9,070 bases of DNA from DASTGO01 sp035719045 (GCA_035719045.1 DASTGO010000476.1:1-9070); one strand, 5' to 3'. Positions 1-6,886 are shown, counted from the first letter of the stretch. A program made the numbers and translations. The notes: generated by a model from the sequence alone, not told the origin.

Positions 1-2439
1 TCCGAGGATGATCCCGGTGATCCGTACCCACGGGATCGACAGAACGTCGAGCCCGGACGAGGCCAGGCCGTGCTGGACGGCAACGCCGAGCCCGAGCCCG
101 AGCAGGGTTCCGAGCACGGCGCCGAACACGGCCGTGGCGACCGCCTCGATGGTGACCGTCCGGGACAGCTGGCCACGGGTCAGGCCGACCGCCCGCAGCA
201 GGCCGATCTCCCGGGTCCGCTCGAACACCGACAGGGCGAGGGTGTTGATGATGCCCAGCACCGCGATGACGACGCTGAGGGCGAGCAGGGCGTACAGCAC
301 CTGGAGCATGGTGTCGATCTGGGACGACTGGGAGCTCTTGAACTCCGCGCCGTCCTGCACCGACACCACGAAGTACTGCTTCACCTGGTCGGCGATCCTG
401 GCCTTCACCGCGGCGATGTCGGCCCCCGGCGCGGCCTTGATGTAGGCGCCGAAGTCGGCCCGCTGGGCGAGCGGGATGGCCTGCGTGTACAGGTCCATCG
501 GCGCGATGACCTGGCCGGAGAGGACCTGACTGTCCTTGTACACCCCGCCCACGGTCAGGGAATGCCCCTTGAGGACCCCGACCGTCGCGGTGACCGTGCT
601 CCCGACCTTCCAGCCGTGCTGTTTCGCGGTCGACTCGCTGACCAGGAGTTGCCCGGAGTCCAGGGCGTCCAGGCTGCCGGACAGGACCTGAATCTTGACG
701 TTGTCGCGGATCCCGGCCGCCGTACCCGCGCTGCCGCCGAGCTGCTCCTTGCCCACCTCCAGCTGCACCCAGCCGATCGGGGCGACCGACCGGACACCCG
801 GAAGTTTCGCCACCGCCTGTGCCACCGAGGGCGGGAACAGCGCCCCGCCGCCGTCCAGCACGAAGTCCGCGGTGAGCTGCTGGTCGATCAGGTCCGAGAC
901 GCTGGCCTTCATCGAGTCGGCCATCACCGAGGCACCGGAGATCAGCGCCAGCCCGATCATCAGGGCGCTGGCCGTGGTCGCCGTCCGGCGGGGCACGCGC
1001 AGGGCGTTCTCCCGGGCCAGCCGCCCGACCGTGCCGGACATCCAGACGAACGGGGCGGCCACGACCCGGACCACAGGGCGGGTGGCGACCGGGGCGAAGA
1101 CCAGGGTGCCCAGGACGGACAGCGCCGCCCCGGCAAGGAACGCCCACCACGACACGTCGGACCGGGTGACCGCGAAGACCGTCAGGCAGATCCCCACCGC
1201 GAGCAGGGCGGAGCCGATGGCTGCCCGGCGTCGCAGGCCGGCCGGGGCGATGACGATGACGTCCTGCATGGCCGCCACGGGGTCGATCCTCGCTGCACGG
1301 ACCGCCGGGAGCACCGCGGACACCACGGTGACCAGCACCCCCACCAGGACGGTCACGATCACGGTGCGGGGCAGCACCGGCAGGCCGCCGGAGATCTCCA
1401 GCCCCGCCATGCCGAAGACGGCCTGCAACCCCTTGGCCAGCCCGATGCCCACTCCGAGCCCGACCAGGCCGCCGACCAGCCCGACCACCGCCGCCTCACC
1501 GAGCACCACCCGGATCACCTGCGCCTTGGCCGCACCGACCGCGCGGAGCAGGGCGAGCTCACGGGTGCGCTGGGCGACCAGCATGGAGAAGGTGTTCGCG
1601 ATGATGAACCCGCCGACGAAGATGCTGATCCCGGCGAACGCCAGCAGGAAGGTGGAGACGAAGCCCAGCACGCCACGCATGAGTGTCTTCTGCTCCGCGG
1701 CGAGGTCCTTCGCCGTGATCACCTCGGCGTTCGCGGGCAGCATCTGCTTCACCCGGTCCCGCAGGGTGGTCTGGCTGACGCCCCGCTGGGCGACCAGGGT
1801 GAACGAGGCGACCTTTCCGTCCGGGGCGAAGGCCGCCCTCGCGGTGGTCTCGTCGACCAGCACCATCGTCGCGCCTGCGATGGCCGCGTCGAACTTGATC
1901 TCGCCGACCACCGTGACCTCGCGGACCTGCTGTCCGACCAGGGCGCGGGTGGTGTCGCCGACCTTCAGGCCCGACCGCTTGAGGGTGGAGCTCTCCAACG
2001 CCACCTCGGTGCTGGACAGCGGCCCCCGGCCCTGGACCAGGTGCAGGGTCCGGTTCCCCGGGTGATAGGCGAAGCCGAGGGCGGGAGCACCCGCGTTGCG
2101 CACGGCCGTGCCGTTCTTGCCCGCGATGACGATGGACCCCTGGACGTCCGGCTGAGCATCGGCCACGCCGTCCACCGCGCGGAGCTTCTGCACCAGGTCG
2201 ATGGGCAGCGGGACCCGGGCGCGGCCCTGACCCTGTCCGAGCTCGCCCGCCTGGGCGCCACGGACGGACGCGTCGGTGGCGGCTGTCGAGGCATCGAAGA
2301 TCTTGTCGAAGGTCGCGTTGATGCTGTCGGTCAGGACGTACGTGCCGGCGATCAGGGCCGTCCCCAGGGTCACCGAGGCGACGGTCAGCAGGAAGCGCAG
2401 GAGATGTCCGCGCACTCCCTTGAGAGTGATCCGCAGCAT
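1..2439 (-). CDS. Tandem-FtsX ABC transporter permease (C-terminus beyond window)
   Basis: Membrane subunit of a MacB/LolCDE/FtsX-type ABC exporter; such pumps move lipids, peptides or drugs, but the substrate cannot be read here. The frame is open from ATG at 2439 to base 1 (813 codons, no stop), so only the end is missing, probably a few dozen residues judging from relatives of about 850 aa. Two FtsX halves are visible. The first has a helix at about 16-36, an extracytoplasmic MacB-like domain, and a helix cluster from about 263 to 375 containing QRTRELALLRAVG (290-302). Two linking helices lie near 403-450. The second half has a helix at about 485-505, another extracytoplasmic domain, and ERTREIGLLRAVG (740-752) after a helix. 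The repeated (E/Q)RTRE-LLRAVG motif, which follows a helix in each half, is the family hallmark. The start follows the ATPase stop by one base (TGA-G-ATG), implying translational coupling. A second permease start is unlikely. Confidence 0.93.
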   Translation of the reverse strand, partial: MLRITLKGVRGHLLRFLLTVASVTLGTALIAGTYVLTDSINATFDKIFDASTAATDASVRGAQAGELGQGQGRARVPLPIDLVQKLRAVDGVADAQPDVQGSIVIAGKNGTAVRNAGAPALGFAYHPGNRTLHLVQGRGPLSSTEVALESSTLKRSGLKVGDTTRALVGQQVREVTVVGEIKFDAAIAGATMVLVDETTARAAFAPDGKVASFTLVAQRGVSQTTLRDRVKQMLPANAEVITAKDLAAEQKTLMRGVLGFVSTFLLAFAGISIFVGGFIIANTFSMLVAQRTRELALLRAVGAAKAQVIRVVLGEAAVVGLVGGLVGLGVGIGLAKGLQAVFGMAGLEISGGLPVLPRTVIVTVLVGVLVTVVSAVLPAVRAARIDPVAAMQDVIVIAPAGLRRRAAIGSALLAVGICLTVFAVTRSDVSWWAFLAGAALSVLGTLVFAPVATRPVVRVVAAPFVWMSGTVGRLARENALRVPRRTATTASALMIGLALISGASVMADSMKASVSDLIDQQLTADFVLDGGGALFPPSVAQAVAKLPGVRSVAPIGWVQLEVGKEQLGGSAGTAAGIRDNVKIQVLSGSLDALDSGQLLVSESTAKQHGWKVGSTVTATVGVLKGHSLTVGGVYKDSQVLSGQVIAPMDLYTQAIPLAQRADFGAYIKAAPGADIAAVKARIADQVKQYFVVSVQDGAEFKSSQSSQIDTMLQVLYALLALSVVIAVLGIINTLALSVFERTREIGLLRAVGLTRGQLSRTVTIEAVATAVFGAVLGTLLGLGLGVAVQHGLASSGLDVLSIPWVRITGIILG

Positions 2440-2440
2440 C

Positions 2441-3205
2441 TCAGCCCCGCCGCCCCGCGAGCTCGAAGCTCTTCATCCGGTCCAGGACGGCGTCGGCGGA
2501 GGGTTCGCGCATCTCGTCGACGATCCGGCCGTCGGCCAGGAACAGCACCCGGTCGGCGTAGGAGGCGGCCGACGGGTCGTGGGTGACCATGACGATGCTC
2601 TGCCCGAACTCGTCCACCGACCGGCGCAGGAAGGCGAGGATCTCCGCGCTGGAGCGGGAGTCCAGGTTGCCGGTCGGCTCGTCGGCGAACACGATCGCCG
2701 GGCGGCTGACCAGGGCCCTGGCACAGGCCACCCGCTGCTGCTGCCCACCGGAGAGCTGGTTCGGCCGGTGCGACAGCCGGTCGGCCAGGCCCACCGTGTC
2801 GACGAGGCTGTCGAGCCAGTCCCGGTCCACCTTCGCCCCGGCGATGTCGAGGGGGAGAGTGATGTTCTCCCGCGCGGTGAGGGTCGGCACCAGGTTGAAC
2901 GCCTGGAAGACGAATCCCAGCCGGTCCCGGCGCAGCCGGGTCAGGGCCTTGTCCCGCAGCCGGGCGACCTGCTGTCCCTCGATGACCACCTCGCCGGAGG
3001 TCGGCCGGTCGAGGGCCGCCATGCAGTGCATCAGCGTCGACTTGCCCGAGCCGGACGGCCCCATGATCGCGGTCAGCCGGCCGCGCTCGAAGTCCACGCT
3101 GAGGTCGTCCAGTGCCGTGACCGCGGCCTCGCCCGATCCGTACACCTTCGTCAGGTGCAGGGCCTGGGCCACGGGACCCCCCTCGATGACGTGACCGCTG
3201 GTCAC
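2441..3205 (-). CDS. ABC transporter ATP-binding protein (MacB/LolD type)
   Basis: Cytoplasmic ATPase that powers the adjacent FtsX permease; 254 aa with a GTG start. All ABC motifs are intact: Walker A GPSGSGKST (49-57), Q-loop Q101 in FVFQAFNL, signature LSGGQQQR (151-158), Walker B IVFADEP with D175 and E176, D-loop NLD (180-182), and switch histidine H209 in VTHD. The VFADEPTGNLD wording is typical of the LolD/MacB/FtsE group that pairs with FtsX permeases. The frame stays open upstream to an ATG at 3418, but those 71 extra residues are arginine- and proline-rich and unlike the family. The GTG at 3205 has GGGAGG eight bases upstream and puts the ABC fold at the normal distance from the N-terminus. 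It is first in a two-gene operon with the permease one base downstream. Specificity is unknown. Confidence 0.95.
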   Translation of the reverse strand: MTSGHVIEGGPVAQALHLTKVYGSGEAAVTALDDLSVDFERGRLTAIMGPSGSGKSTLMHCMAALDRPTSGEVVIEGQQVARLRDKALTRLRRDRLGFVFQAFNLVPTLTARENITLPLDIAGAKVDRDWLDSLVDTVGLADRLSHRPNQLSGGQQQRVACARALVSRPAIVFADEPTGNLDSRSSAEILAFLRRSVDEFGQSIVMVTHDPSAASYADRVLFLADGRIVDEMREPSADAVLDRMKSFELAGRRG

Positions 3206-3210
3206 GATGT

Positions 3211-3219
3211 CTCCCTCCC
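3211..3219 (-). promoter_or_regulatory. Ribosome binding site of the ABC ATPase gene
   Basis: On the minus strand this reads GGGAGGGAG. It ends five bases before the GTG at 3205, with the GGGAGG core eight bases away. It decides the start against the longer open frame upstream. Confidence 0.75.
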
Positions 3220-3225
3220 GAATAC

Positions 3226-3250
3226 GGCCGGGGACGCTCTGTCCCCGGCC
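3226..3250. repeat. 25-bp perfect inverted repeat just upstream of the ABC ATPase RBS
   Basis: GGCCGGGGAC (3226-3235) and GTCCCCGGCC (3241-3250) are perfect 10-bp reverse complements around a 5-nt loop. The element ends six bases before the GGGAGGGAG ribosome binding site of the ABC ATPase. In the minus-strand transcript it would form a very stable hairpin in the 5' leader. It could be an operator for a dimeric repressor or an RNA element that limits expression of the exporter. The next bases on the minus strand are not a T-run, so it is not a classical intrinsic terminator. Confidence 0.55.
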
Positions 3251-3307
3251 CCGTGCAAGCCTCCACCGACATGATCGACAGGGCAGTGAGGGCAGCAGGA
3301 GTCTTCG

Positions 3308-3323
3308 CGGGGGACAACCCCCG
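3308..3323. repeat. Short GC hairpin in the ABC leader region
   Basis: CGGGGG (3308-3313) and CCCCCG (3318-3323) are perfect 6-bp arms around a 4-nt loop. There is no T-run on either strand. It could be chance in such GC-rich DNA or a weak transcription stop for the nuclease gene. Confidence 0.25.
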
Positions 3324-3416
3324 GTAGCACCCCTGGCCACCCCCCGGGTCGCCGGCCTTCGGGCATCCCGCCCGCGGCGACCGACCATGTCCGCGAACGG
3401 ACGGAAGACACCCTGC

Positions 3417-3437
3417 ATCCTGACCTTGCGTCAGGAT
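3417..3437. promoter_or_regulatory. Candidate operator: 21-bp inverted repeat upstream of the ABC operon
   Basis: ATCCTGAC (3417-3424) and GTCAGGAT (3430-3437) are perfect 8-bp reverse complements around CTTGC. The element is less GC-rich than its surroundings, which makes chance formation less likely, and its size suits a dimeric regulator of the TetR, PadR or GntR class. It lies about 210 bp upstream of the ABC ATPase start and about 65 bp past the nuclease stop. On the minus strand, TTGATC at 3440-3435 overlaps one arm, as a -35 element under a repressor would, but no good -10 follows. No regulator gene is in the window. Confidence 0.45.
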
Positions 3438-3501
3438 CAACGGGGGCGGACCGGGTGCGCCTGGCAGACGCACGAGAGGTTTCCGACGTGGCCGGTCGCT
3501 C

Positions 3502-4356
3502 TCAGGTCTCGTCGAGGCCGGGCAGTTCCGGGGCGGACGCTGCCGGCCCGAGCACCCGGTCCCGGGCATCGTCGGGCAGCGGCGGCGGAGTTCCACCCCA
3601 TGCCGGGCACCGGCCCCGGTGATCGCACCAGTCACAGAGCCGGCCGGGGGAGGCCCGCCAGTCCCCCGTCTGCGCGGCCCGGGCGATCGCCGCCCACAGG
3701 GCCCGGAGCTTGCGCTCGGTGGCCAGCAGGTCGGACTCCTCGGGGACGTACCGCAGGAGTTCGCCGCTGCCCAGGTAGACCAGTTGCAGCAGGGAGGGCA
3801 CCCGCTCGCGCAGCCGCCACAGGACCAGTGCGTAGAACTTCATCTGGAACAGGGCCTTGGCCTCGAAGCTCTCCCGGGGGGCCCGGCCCGTCTTGTAGTC
3901 GACCACCCGCATCCGGCCGTCGGGGGCGACGTCGAGCCGGTCGACATACCCGCGCAGGGTCAGCCCGTCGTCGAGAACCGTCTCCACGTAGAGTTCCCGC
4001 TCCGACGGCTCCAGCCGTGTCGGGTCCTCCAGCTCGAACCAGCGGGCCAGCAGATCCTCCGCGCCGGTGAGCCATTCGGCGACCGCCTGCCCGTCCCCGT
4101 CGAACAGTTCGGCCAAGGCGGGAGTCTCGGTCCGGACACGTTCCCACTGCGGCGCCACCAGCTCCCGGGCACTCTGCAGGGTCCGGTCACCGGCGGGGAG
4201 GTCGAAGATGCGCTCCAGTACCGCATGGACCACGGTGCCCCGGACGGCGGCCGGACTGGGAGCCTCCGGCAGCCGGTCCACGACCCGGAACCGGTACAGC
4301 AGGGGACACTGCATGAAGTCACCGGCCCGGGACGGAGAGAGTGCGGTCGGCGCCAT
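3502..4356 (-). CDS. RecB-like PD-(D/E)XK nuclease with Fe-S cysteines
   Basis: A 284-aa stand-alone RecB-family exonuclease-like protein (PDDEXK_1 superfamily), presumably acting on DNA ends in the cytoplasm; the substrate is unknown. Nuclease motifs appear in order: H44 in the GTVVHAVLE helix, D139 in GYVDRLD, D153 and K155 in VVDYKTG, and QMKFY (Q171, Y175) matching the QxxxY motif. One N-terminal cysteine (C17, in MQCPLLYRF) and three C-terminal ones (C241-X2-C244-X5-C250) match the split four-cysteine 4Fe-4S staple of AddB and Cas4 nucleases. No helicase domain or cas gene is nearby. The gene is divergent from the M50 peptidase gene with a 79-bp gap. It has no Shine-Dalgarno sequence; TAGAGT ends six bases before the ATG, suggesting a leaderless mRNA. 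In mycobacteria a RecB-family gene also lies next to trmI and mpa (recalled, not checked). Confidence 0.9.
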   Translation of the reverse strand: MAPTALSPSRAGDFMQCPLLYRFRVVDRLPEAPSPAAVRGTVVHAVLERIFDLPAGDRTLQSARELVAPQWERVRTETPALAELFDGDGQAVAEWLTGAEDLLARWFELEDPTRLEPSERELYVETVLDDGLTLRGYVDRLDVAPDGRMRVVDYKTGRAPRESFEAKALFQMKFYALVLWRLRERVPSLLQLVYLGSGELLRYVPEESDLLATERKLRALWAAIARAAQTGDWRASPGRLCDWCDHRGRCPAWGGTPPPLPDDARDRVLGPAASAPELPGLDET

Positions 4357-4362
4357 GGCTGC

Positions 4363-4368
4363 ACTCTA
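4363..4368 (-). promoter_or_regulatory. Candidate -10 element of the RecB-like gene (leaderless)
   Basis: On the minus strand this reads TAGAGT (TANNNT class), followed by six bases and then the ATG at 4356. The spacing puts the transcription start at or very near the start codon. No ribosome binding site lies between. No clear -35 hexamer is seen, which is common in actinobacterial promoters. Confidence 0.5.
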
Positions 4369-4423
4369 GGAGGCGGCGGCGACATTCCCGGCGAGTGCCC
4401 CGTCCGTCGCGGGCAGGGGCGCT

Positions 4424-4429
4424 TACCAT
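4424..4429 (+). promoter_or_regulatory. Candidate -10 element of the M50 peptidase gene (leaderless)
   Basis: TACCAT ends six bases before the GTG start at 4436, with no Shine-Dalgarno sequence between. This is the usual layout of a leaderless actinobacterial mRNA. It supports the GTG as the true start. The -35 region is not recognisable. Confidence 0.5.
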
Positions 4430-4435
4430 CACCGG

Positions 4436-5617
4436 GTGGGCACCGAGGGGATCCGGATCGGCTCGGTGCTCGGGGCGTCGGTCCGGCTGCGGCCGTCGTG
4501 GTTCGTCATCGCCGCCGTCGTCACCTGGGCGTTCGAGCCGAGTGTCAGCATCCGCCTGCCCGACCTCGGGCGGCCCACGGCCTACCTGGTGGCCGCCGGG
4601 TTCGCCGCCCTGCTGCTGGGCTCGGTGTTCCTGCACGAACTCGCCCACGCGGTCACCGCCCGCAGGCTCGGCAGCCCACCGACCGCGATCGTCCTGGACC
4701 TGTGGGGCGGGCACACCGCGTTCTCCAGCGAGCTGTCCAGCCCCGGCCGCAGCATTCTGGTGGCCGCGGTGGGGCCGGCGACCAACGCGGTCCTTGCGGT
4801 CTGCGGGGTGGCCGCCAGGGCGCTGGTCCCGGCCGGTGGCATCGCCGAGCTGTTGCTGCTCGCGCTGACCCTGTCCAACGTGTTCGTCGCGGCGTTCAAC
4901 GCCCTGCCCGGGCTGCCTCTCGACGGGGGACGGGTCCTGGAGGGCGTGGTCTGGGCCGCCCGCGGGGTCCGGGCCGACGGGACGGTGGCGGCCGGCTGGA
5001 CCGGGCGGGTGGTGGCCGCCGTGGTCGCCGGATATGCGGTCGGCTGGCCCCTGCTCACCGGGCGTAGCCCGCAGCTGTACTCGACCCTCTGGCTCGTGGC
5101 GATCGCCGCCCTGCTGTGGGCCGGGGCCACCCAGACCATCCGGGTCGGGCGCTGGCGGCGGCGGGCTCCCGGGGTGACCGCCCGGGCACTGCTGCAGCCG
5201 GCGGGCAGCCTGCCGGGGACCGCGACCGCCGCCGATGCCGTCGCCTACCTGCGGCCGGCCGCGGCACCGTGGGAGGCCGACCCACCGGCTGCCGACACCG
5301 GCTCCGGGGAGGACGCCGGCCCGGGGACACCACCCGGGGGCGTCGTGGTGCTCGACGCCGAGGGCCGCCCGGTGGGGTTCCTCGACCCGGACGCGCTGGC
5401 CGCGGTGCCCGTCGAACTGCTGGCCGAGGTGCCCGTGCTCGACGTCACCCGCACCCTCGCCGAGGGCGCCGTGCTGCCGGACCACCTGGCCGGGGAGGAT
5501 CTGGTCGAGCGGATGCAGCGAGCCCCGCAGGACCGCTATGTCGTGGTGGACGAGGCCGGGACCGTGGCGGGGGTGCTGGCGTGGCGGGCGGTGGCCGAGG
5601 AGGTCTCCGGCGGGTGA
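4436..5617 (+). CDS. M50 (site-2-protease-like) membrane metallopeptidase with CBS pair
   Basis: A 393-aa integral membrane zinc protease that would cut a substrate within or near the membrane; the substrate is unknown. The zinc motif HELAH (67-71, E68 catalytic) lies at the end of a helix from about 50. The third ligand is D163 in the motif N155-ALP-GLP-L-DGG (155-165). VGPATN (112-117) is also typical of the family. Hydrophobic segments lie near 21-33, 50-72, 106-132, 136-155, 190-208 and 214-232. A basic stretch (RWRRR, 239-243) then leads to a cytoplasmic C-terminus of two CBS-like units, about 247-330 and 335-393. The first is interrupted by a Pro/Gly/Ala/Asp-rich insert (about 277-302). 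CBS pairs usually bind adenine nucleotides, so activity may follow energy status (inference). This is the architecture of M50B CBS-type proteases, not of RseP/Rip1, because there is no PDZ domain. trmI follows after 45 bp. Confidence 0.92.
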   Translation: MGTEGIRIGSVLGASVRLRPSWFVIAAVVTWAFEPSVSIRLPDLGRPTAYLVAAGFAALLLGSVFLHELAHAVTARRLGSPPTAIVLDLWGGHTAFSSELSSPGRSILVAAVGPATNAVLAVCGVAARALVPAGGIAELLLLALTLSNVFVAAFNALPGLPLDGGRVLEGVVWAARGVRADGTVAAGWTGRVVAAVVAGYAVGWPLLTGRSPQLYSTLWLVAIAALLWAGATQTIRVGRWRRRAPGVTARALLQPAGSLPGTATAADAVAYLRPAAAPWEADPPAADTGSGEDAGPGTPPGGVVVLDAEGRPVGFLDPDALAAVPVELLAEVPVLDVTRTLAEGAVLPDHLAGEDLVERMQRAPQDRYVVVDEAGTVAGVLAWRAVAEEVSGG

Positions 5618-5648
5618 CGCCGCGCGGACCGCCCGTCGCCGCACCGCC

Positions 5649-5654
5649 TAGACT
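5649..5654 (+). promoter_or_regulatory. Candidate -10 element of trmI (leaderless)
   Basis: TAGACT ends eight bases before the trmI ATG at 5663 and lies in the 45-bp gap after the M50 gene. No ribosome binding site is present. trmI may therefore have its own leaderless promoter as well as read-through from the M50 gene. Confidence 0.45.
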
Positions 5655-5662
5655 CCACGGCC

Positions 5663-6757
5663 ATGAACTCCACCCCCTCCGCTCCCGGAACGCTCGACGC
5701 GACCTTCGACGACGGGGACCCGACCGGGGCGGCCACCCGCCGCGGGCCCTTCCGGGTGGGGGACCGCGTCCAGCTGACCGACCCCAAGGGCCGGATGCAC
5801 ACGATCACCCTCACCCCGGGCCGGGAGTTCCACACCCACCGCGGCCTGTTCAGGCACGACGAGCTGATCGGGCGCCCCGAGGGCTGGGTGGTGACCAACA
5901 CCGCCGGCGTCGAGTACCTCGCCCTGCGGCCGCTGCTGGCGGACTACGTGCTGTCCATGCCACGAGGTGCAGCCGTGGTGTACCCGAAGGACGCCGGCCA
6001 GATCGTCGCGATGGCGGACATCTTCCCCGGGGCCCGGGTGGTCGAGGCCGGCGTCGGCTCCGGAGCCCTCACGATGTCGCTGCTGCGCGCGGTCGGGGAC
6101 CGGGGCTCGGTGCACTCCTTCGAGCGCCGGCCCGACTTCGCCGACATCGCCCGGGCGAACATCGAGACCTTCTTCGGCGGACCGCACCCCGCCTGGCGGC
6201 TGACCGTGGGCGACCTCGCCGAGGAACTGCACGACACCGAGGTGGACCGGGTCGTGCTGGACATGCTCGCCCCCTGGGAGTGCCTGGACGCCGTCGCCCG
6301 GGCGCTGACCCCCGGCGGCGTGCTGATCTGCTACGTGGCCACCGCCACCCAGCTCTCGAGGGTGGCCGAGGCGCTGCGCGAGGACGGCCGGTTCACCGAG
6401 CCGAGTGCCTGGGAGTCGATGGTCCGGGGCTGGCATCTGGAGGGACTGGCCGTCCGCCCCCAGCACCGGATGGTGGGTCACACCGGCTTCCTGCTCACCA
6501 GCCGGCGGCTGGCGGACGGGGTGGCCCCGCCGCAGCGGCGCAGGCGCCCGGCCGGGACGACCCGGGACGGCGGCGAACACGTCGAGGAGGCCTGGGGCCG
6601 GTGGACGGCCGAGGACCTGGGGGAGCGTCCGGTCTCGGAGAAGAAGATCCGCCGCGTCCGTCGCGAGGTCACCGGGGGGACCCCCGAGGGCAGTTCGGTG
6701 GCCGCTCCCGGTGCTCCGGCGGACACCCCCGAGGACGAGCTCGACGGCGAGCTCTGA
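5663..6757 (+). CDS. trmI: tRNA (adenine-58-N1)-methyltransferase TrmI
   Basis: Uses S-adenosylmethionine to methylate N1 of A58 in the T-loop of tRNAs, stabilising tRNA folding; family members are homotetramers in the cytoplasm. An N-terminal beta-domain (about 29-95) precedes the Rossmann methyltransferase domain. Visible features are YPKDAGQIV (107-115), the SAM-binding EAGVGSGA (128-135), acidic E154 in FERR at the end of the next strand, and D200 in VLDMLAPWE, matching the family's active-site region. The protein has 364 aa against about 280 in the mycobacterial enzyme Rv2118c. The excess is a low-complexity N-terminus of about 25 residues and a C-terminal tail from about 290. The tail has an RRRR patch, a segment around ERPVSEKKIRRVRREV, and an acidic end. 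The start is the ATG preceded by a leaderless-type -10. It is 45 bp downstream of the M50 gene and upstream of arc on the same strand, an arrangement also found in other actinobacteria. Confidence 0.95.
   Translation: MNSTPSAPGTLDATFDDGDPTGAATRRGPFRVGDRVQLTDPKGRMHTITLTPGREFHTHRGLFRHDELIGRPEGWVVTNTAGVEYLALRPLLADYVLSMPRGAAVVYPKDAGQIVAMADIFPGARVVEAGVGSGALTMSLLRAVGDRGSVHSFERRPDFADIARANIETFFGGPHPAWRLTVGDLAEELHDTEVDRVVLDMLAPWECLDAVARALTPGGVLICYVATATQLSRVAEALREDGRFTEPSAWESMVRGWHLEGLAVRPQHRMVGHTGFLLTSRRLADGVAPPQRRRRPAGTTRDGGEHVEEAWGRWTAEDLGERPVSEKKIRRVRREVTGGTPEGSSVAAPGAPADTPEDELDGEL
6737..6754 (+). repeat. Inverted repeat at the 3' end of trmI
   Basis: GAGCTCG (6737-6743) and CGAGCTC (6748-6754) are perfect 7-bp arms around a 4-nt loop, ending directly before the TGA stop. 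It could help end or stabilise the trmI transcript. It also simply encodes the acidic ELDGEL end of the protein, and no T-run follows. Confidence 0.3.
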
Positions 6758-6799
6758 GGGACCTCCACCTGGTGCCCCAGCGGCCGGACTGTCCCGTCT

Positions 6800-6816
6800 C
6801 GTCGCTGTCCGCGACG
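6800..6816 (+). terminator. Weak candidate terminator after trmI
   Basis: CGTCGC (6800-6805) and GCGACG (6811-6816) form 6-bp arms around TGTCC, 43 bases after the trmI stop. No T-run follows, so evidence for termination is thin. Confidence 0.25.
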
Positions 6817-6880
6817 TCCGTCCCTGGCCGGATCATCGCCGCCGCAATTGACGAACCGGTGATCTTGGGGCAAACGGGGA

Positions 6881-6886
6881 GATAAT
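6881..6886 (+). promoter_or_regulatory. Candidate distal -10 element upstream of arc
   Basis: GATAAT matches the TATAAT consensus at five of six positions and lies in the AT-richest part of the window. The best upstream -35 match, TTGACG at 6848-6853, is 27 bases away, which is too far for a normal sigma-70-type promoter. If used, it would give arc a leader of about 200 nt containing the 6982-7036 repeats. Confidence 0.3.

Larger units (their letters stand above)
3206..3501. other. Non-coding region between the nuclease gene and the ABC operon
   Basis: This 296-bp stretch lies between the 3' end of the RecB-like gene and the start of the ABC ATPase gene, both on the minus strand. Frames across it encode only arginine/proline/glycine-rich strings that resemble no protein family. 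It must hold the promoter of the ABC operon unless the operon depends on read-through. I find no convincing -35/-10 pair on the minus strand. A lone TTGATC (3440-3435) has no good -10 at 16-18 nt. It does contain inverted repeats at 3226-3250, 3308-3323 and 3417-3437, plus weaker ones at 3389-3402 (5-bp arms) and 3455-3473 (GTGCG/CGCAC). The last is the only candidate for a terminator of the nuclease gene. Confidence 0.6.

Noticed and set aside
70..2586. An 838-codon open frame on the plus strand opposite the permease
   Set aside because: It is an antisense shadow made by high-GC codon bias: rich in D, G, R, Q and H with no recognisable domain. The minus strand encodes a clear tandem-FtsX permease.
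3202..3411. A small 69-codon minus-strand frame with a CCPHC-like cluster
   Set aside because: It has no ribosome binding site and a biased composition, it overlaps the ABC start region, and it contains the 3226-3250 repeat. It is more likely leader DNA than a gene.
3206..3418. A longer N-terminus for the ABC ATPase starting at ATG 3418
   Set aside because: The extra 71 residues are Arg/Pro/Cys-rich and foreign to the family, and the GTG at 3205 has a good ribosome binding site.
3502..4356. A Cas4 nuclease of a CRISPR system
   Set aside because: The cysteine layout and nuclease motifs are shared with RecB-like housekeeping proteins. No cas genes or repeat arrays are present, and the trmI-arc neighbourhood is a housekeeping one.
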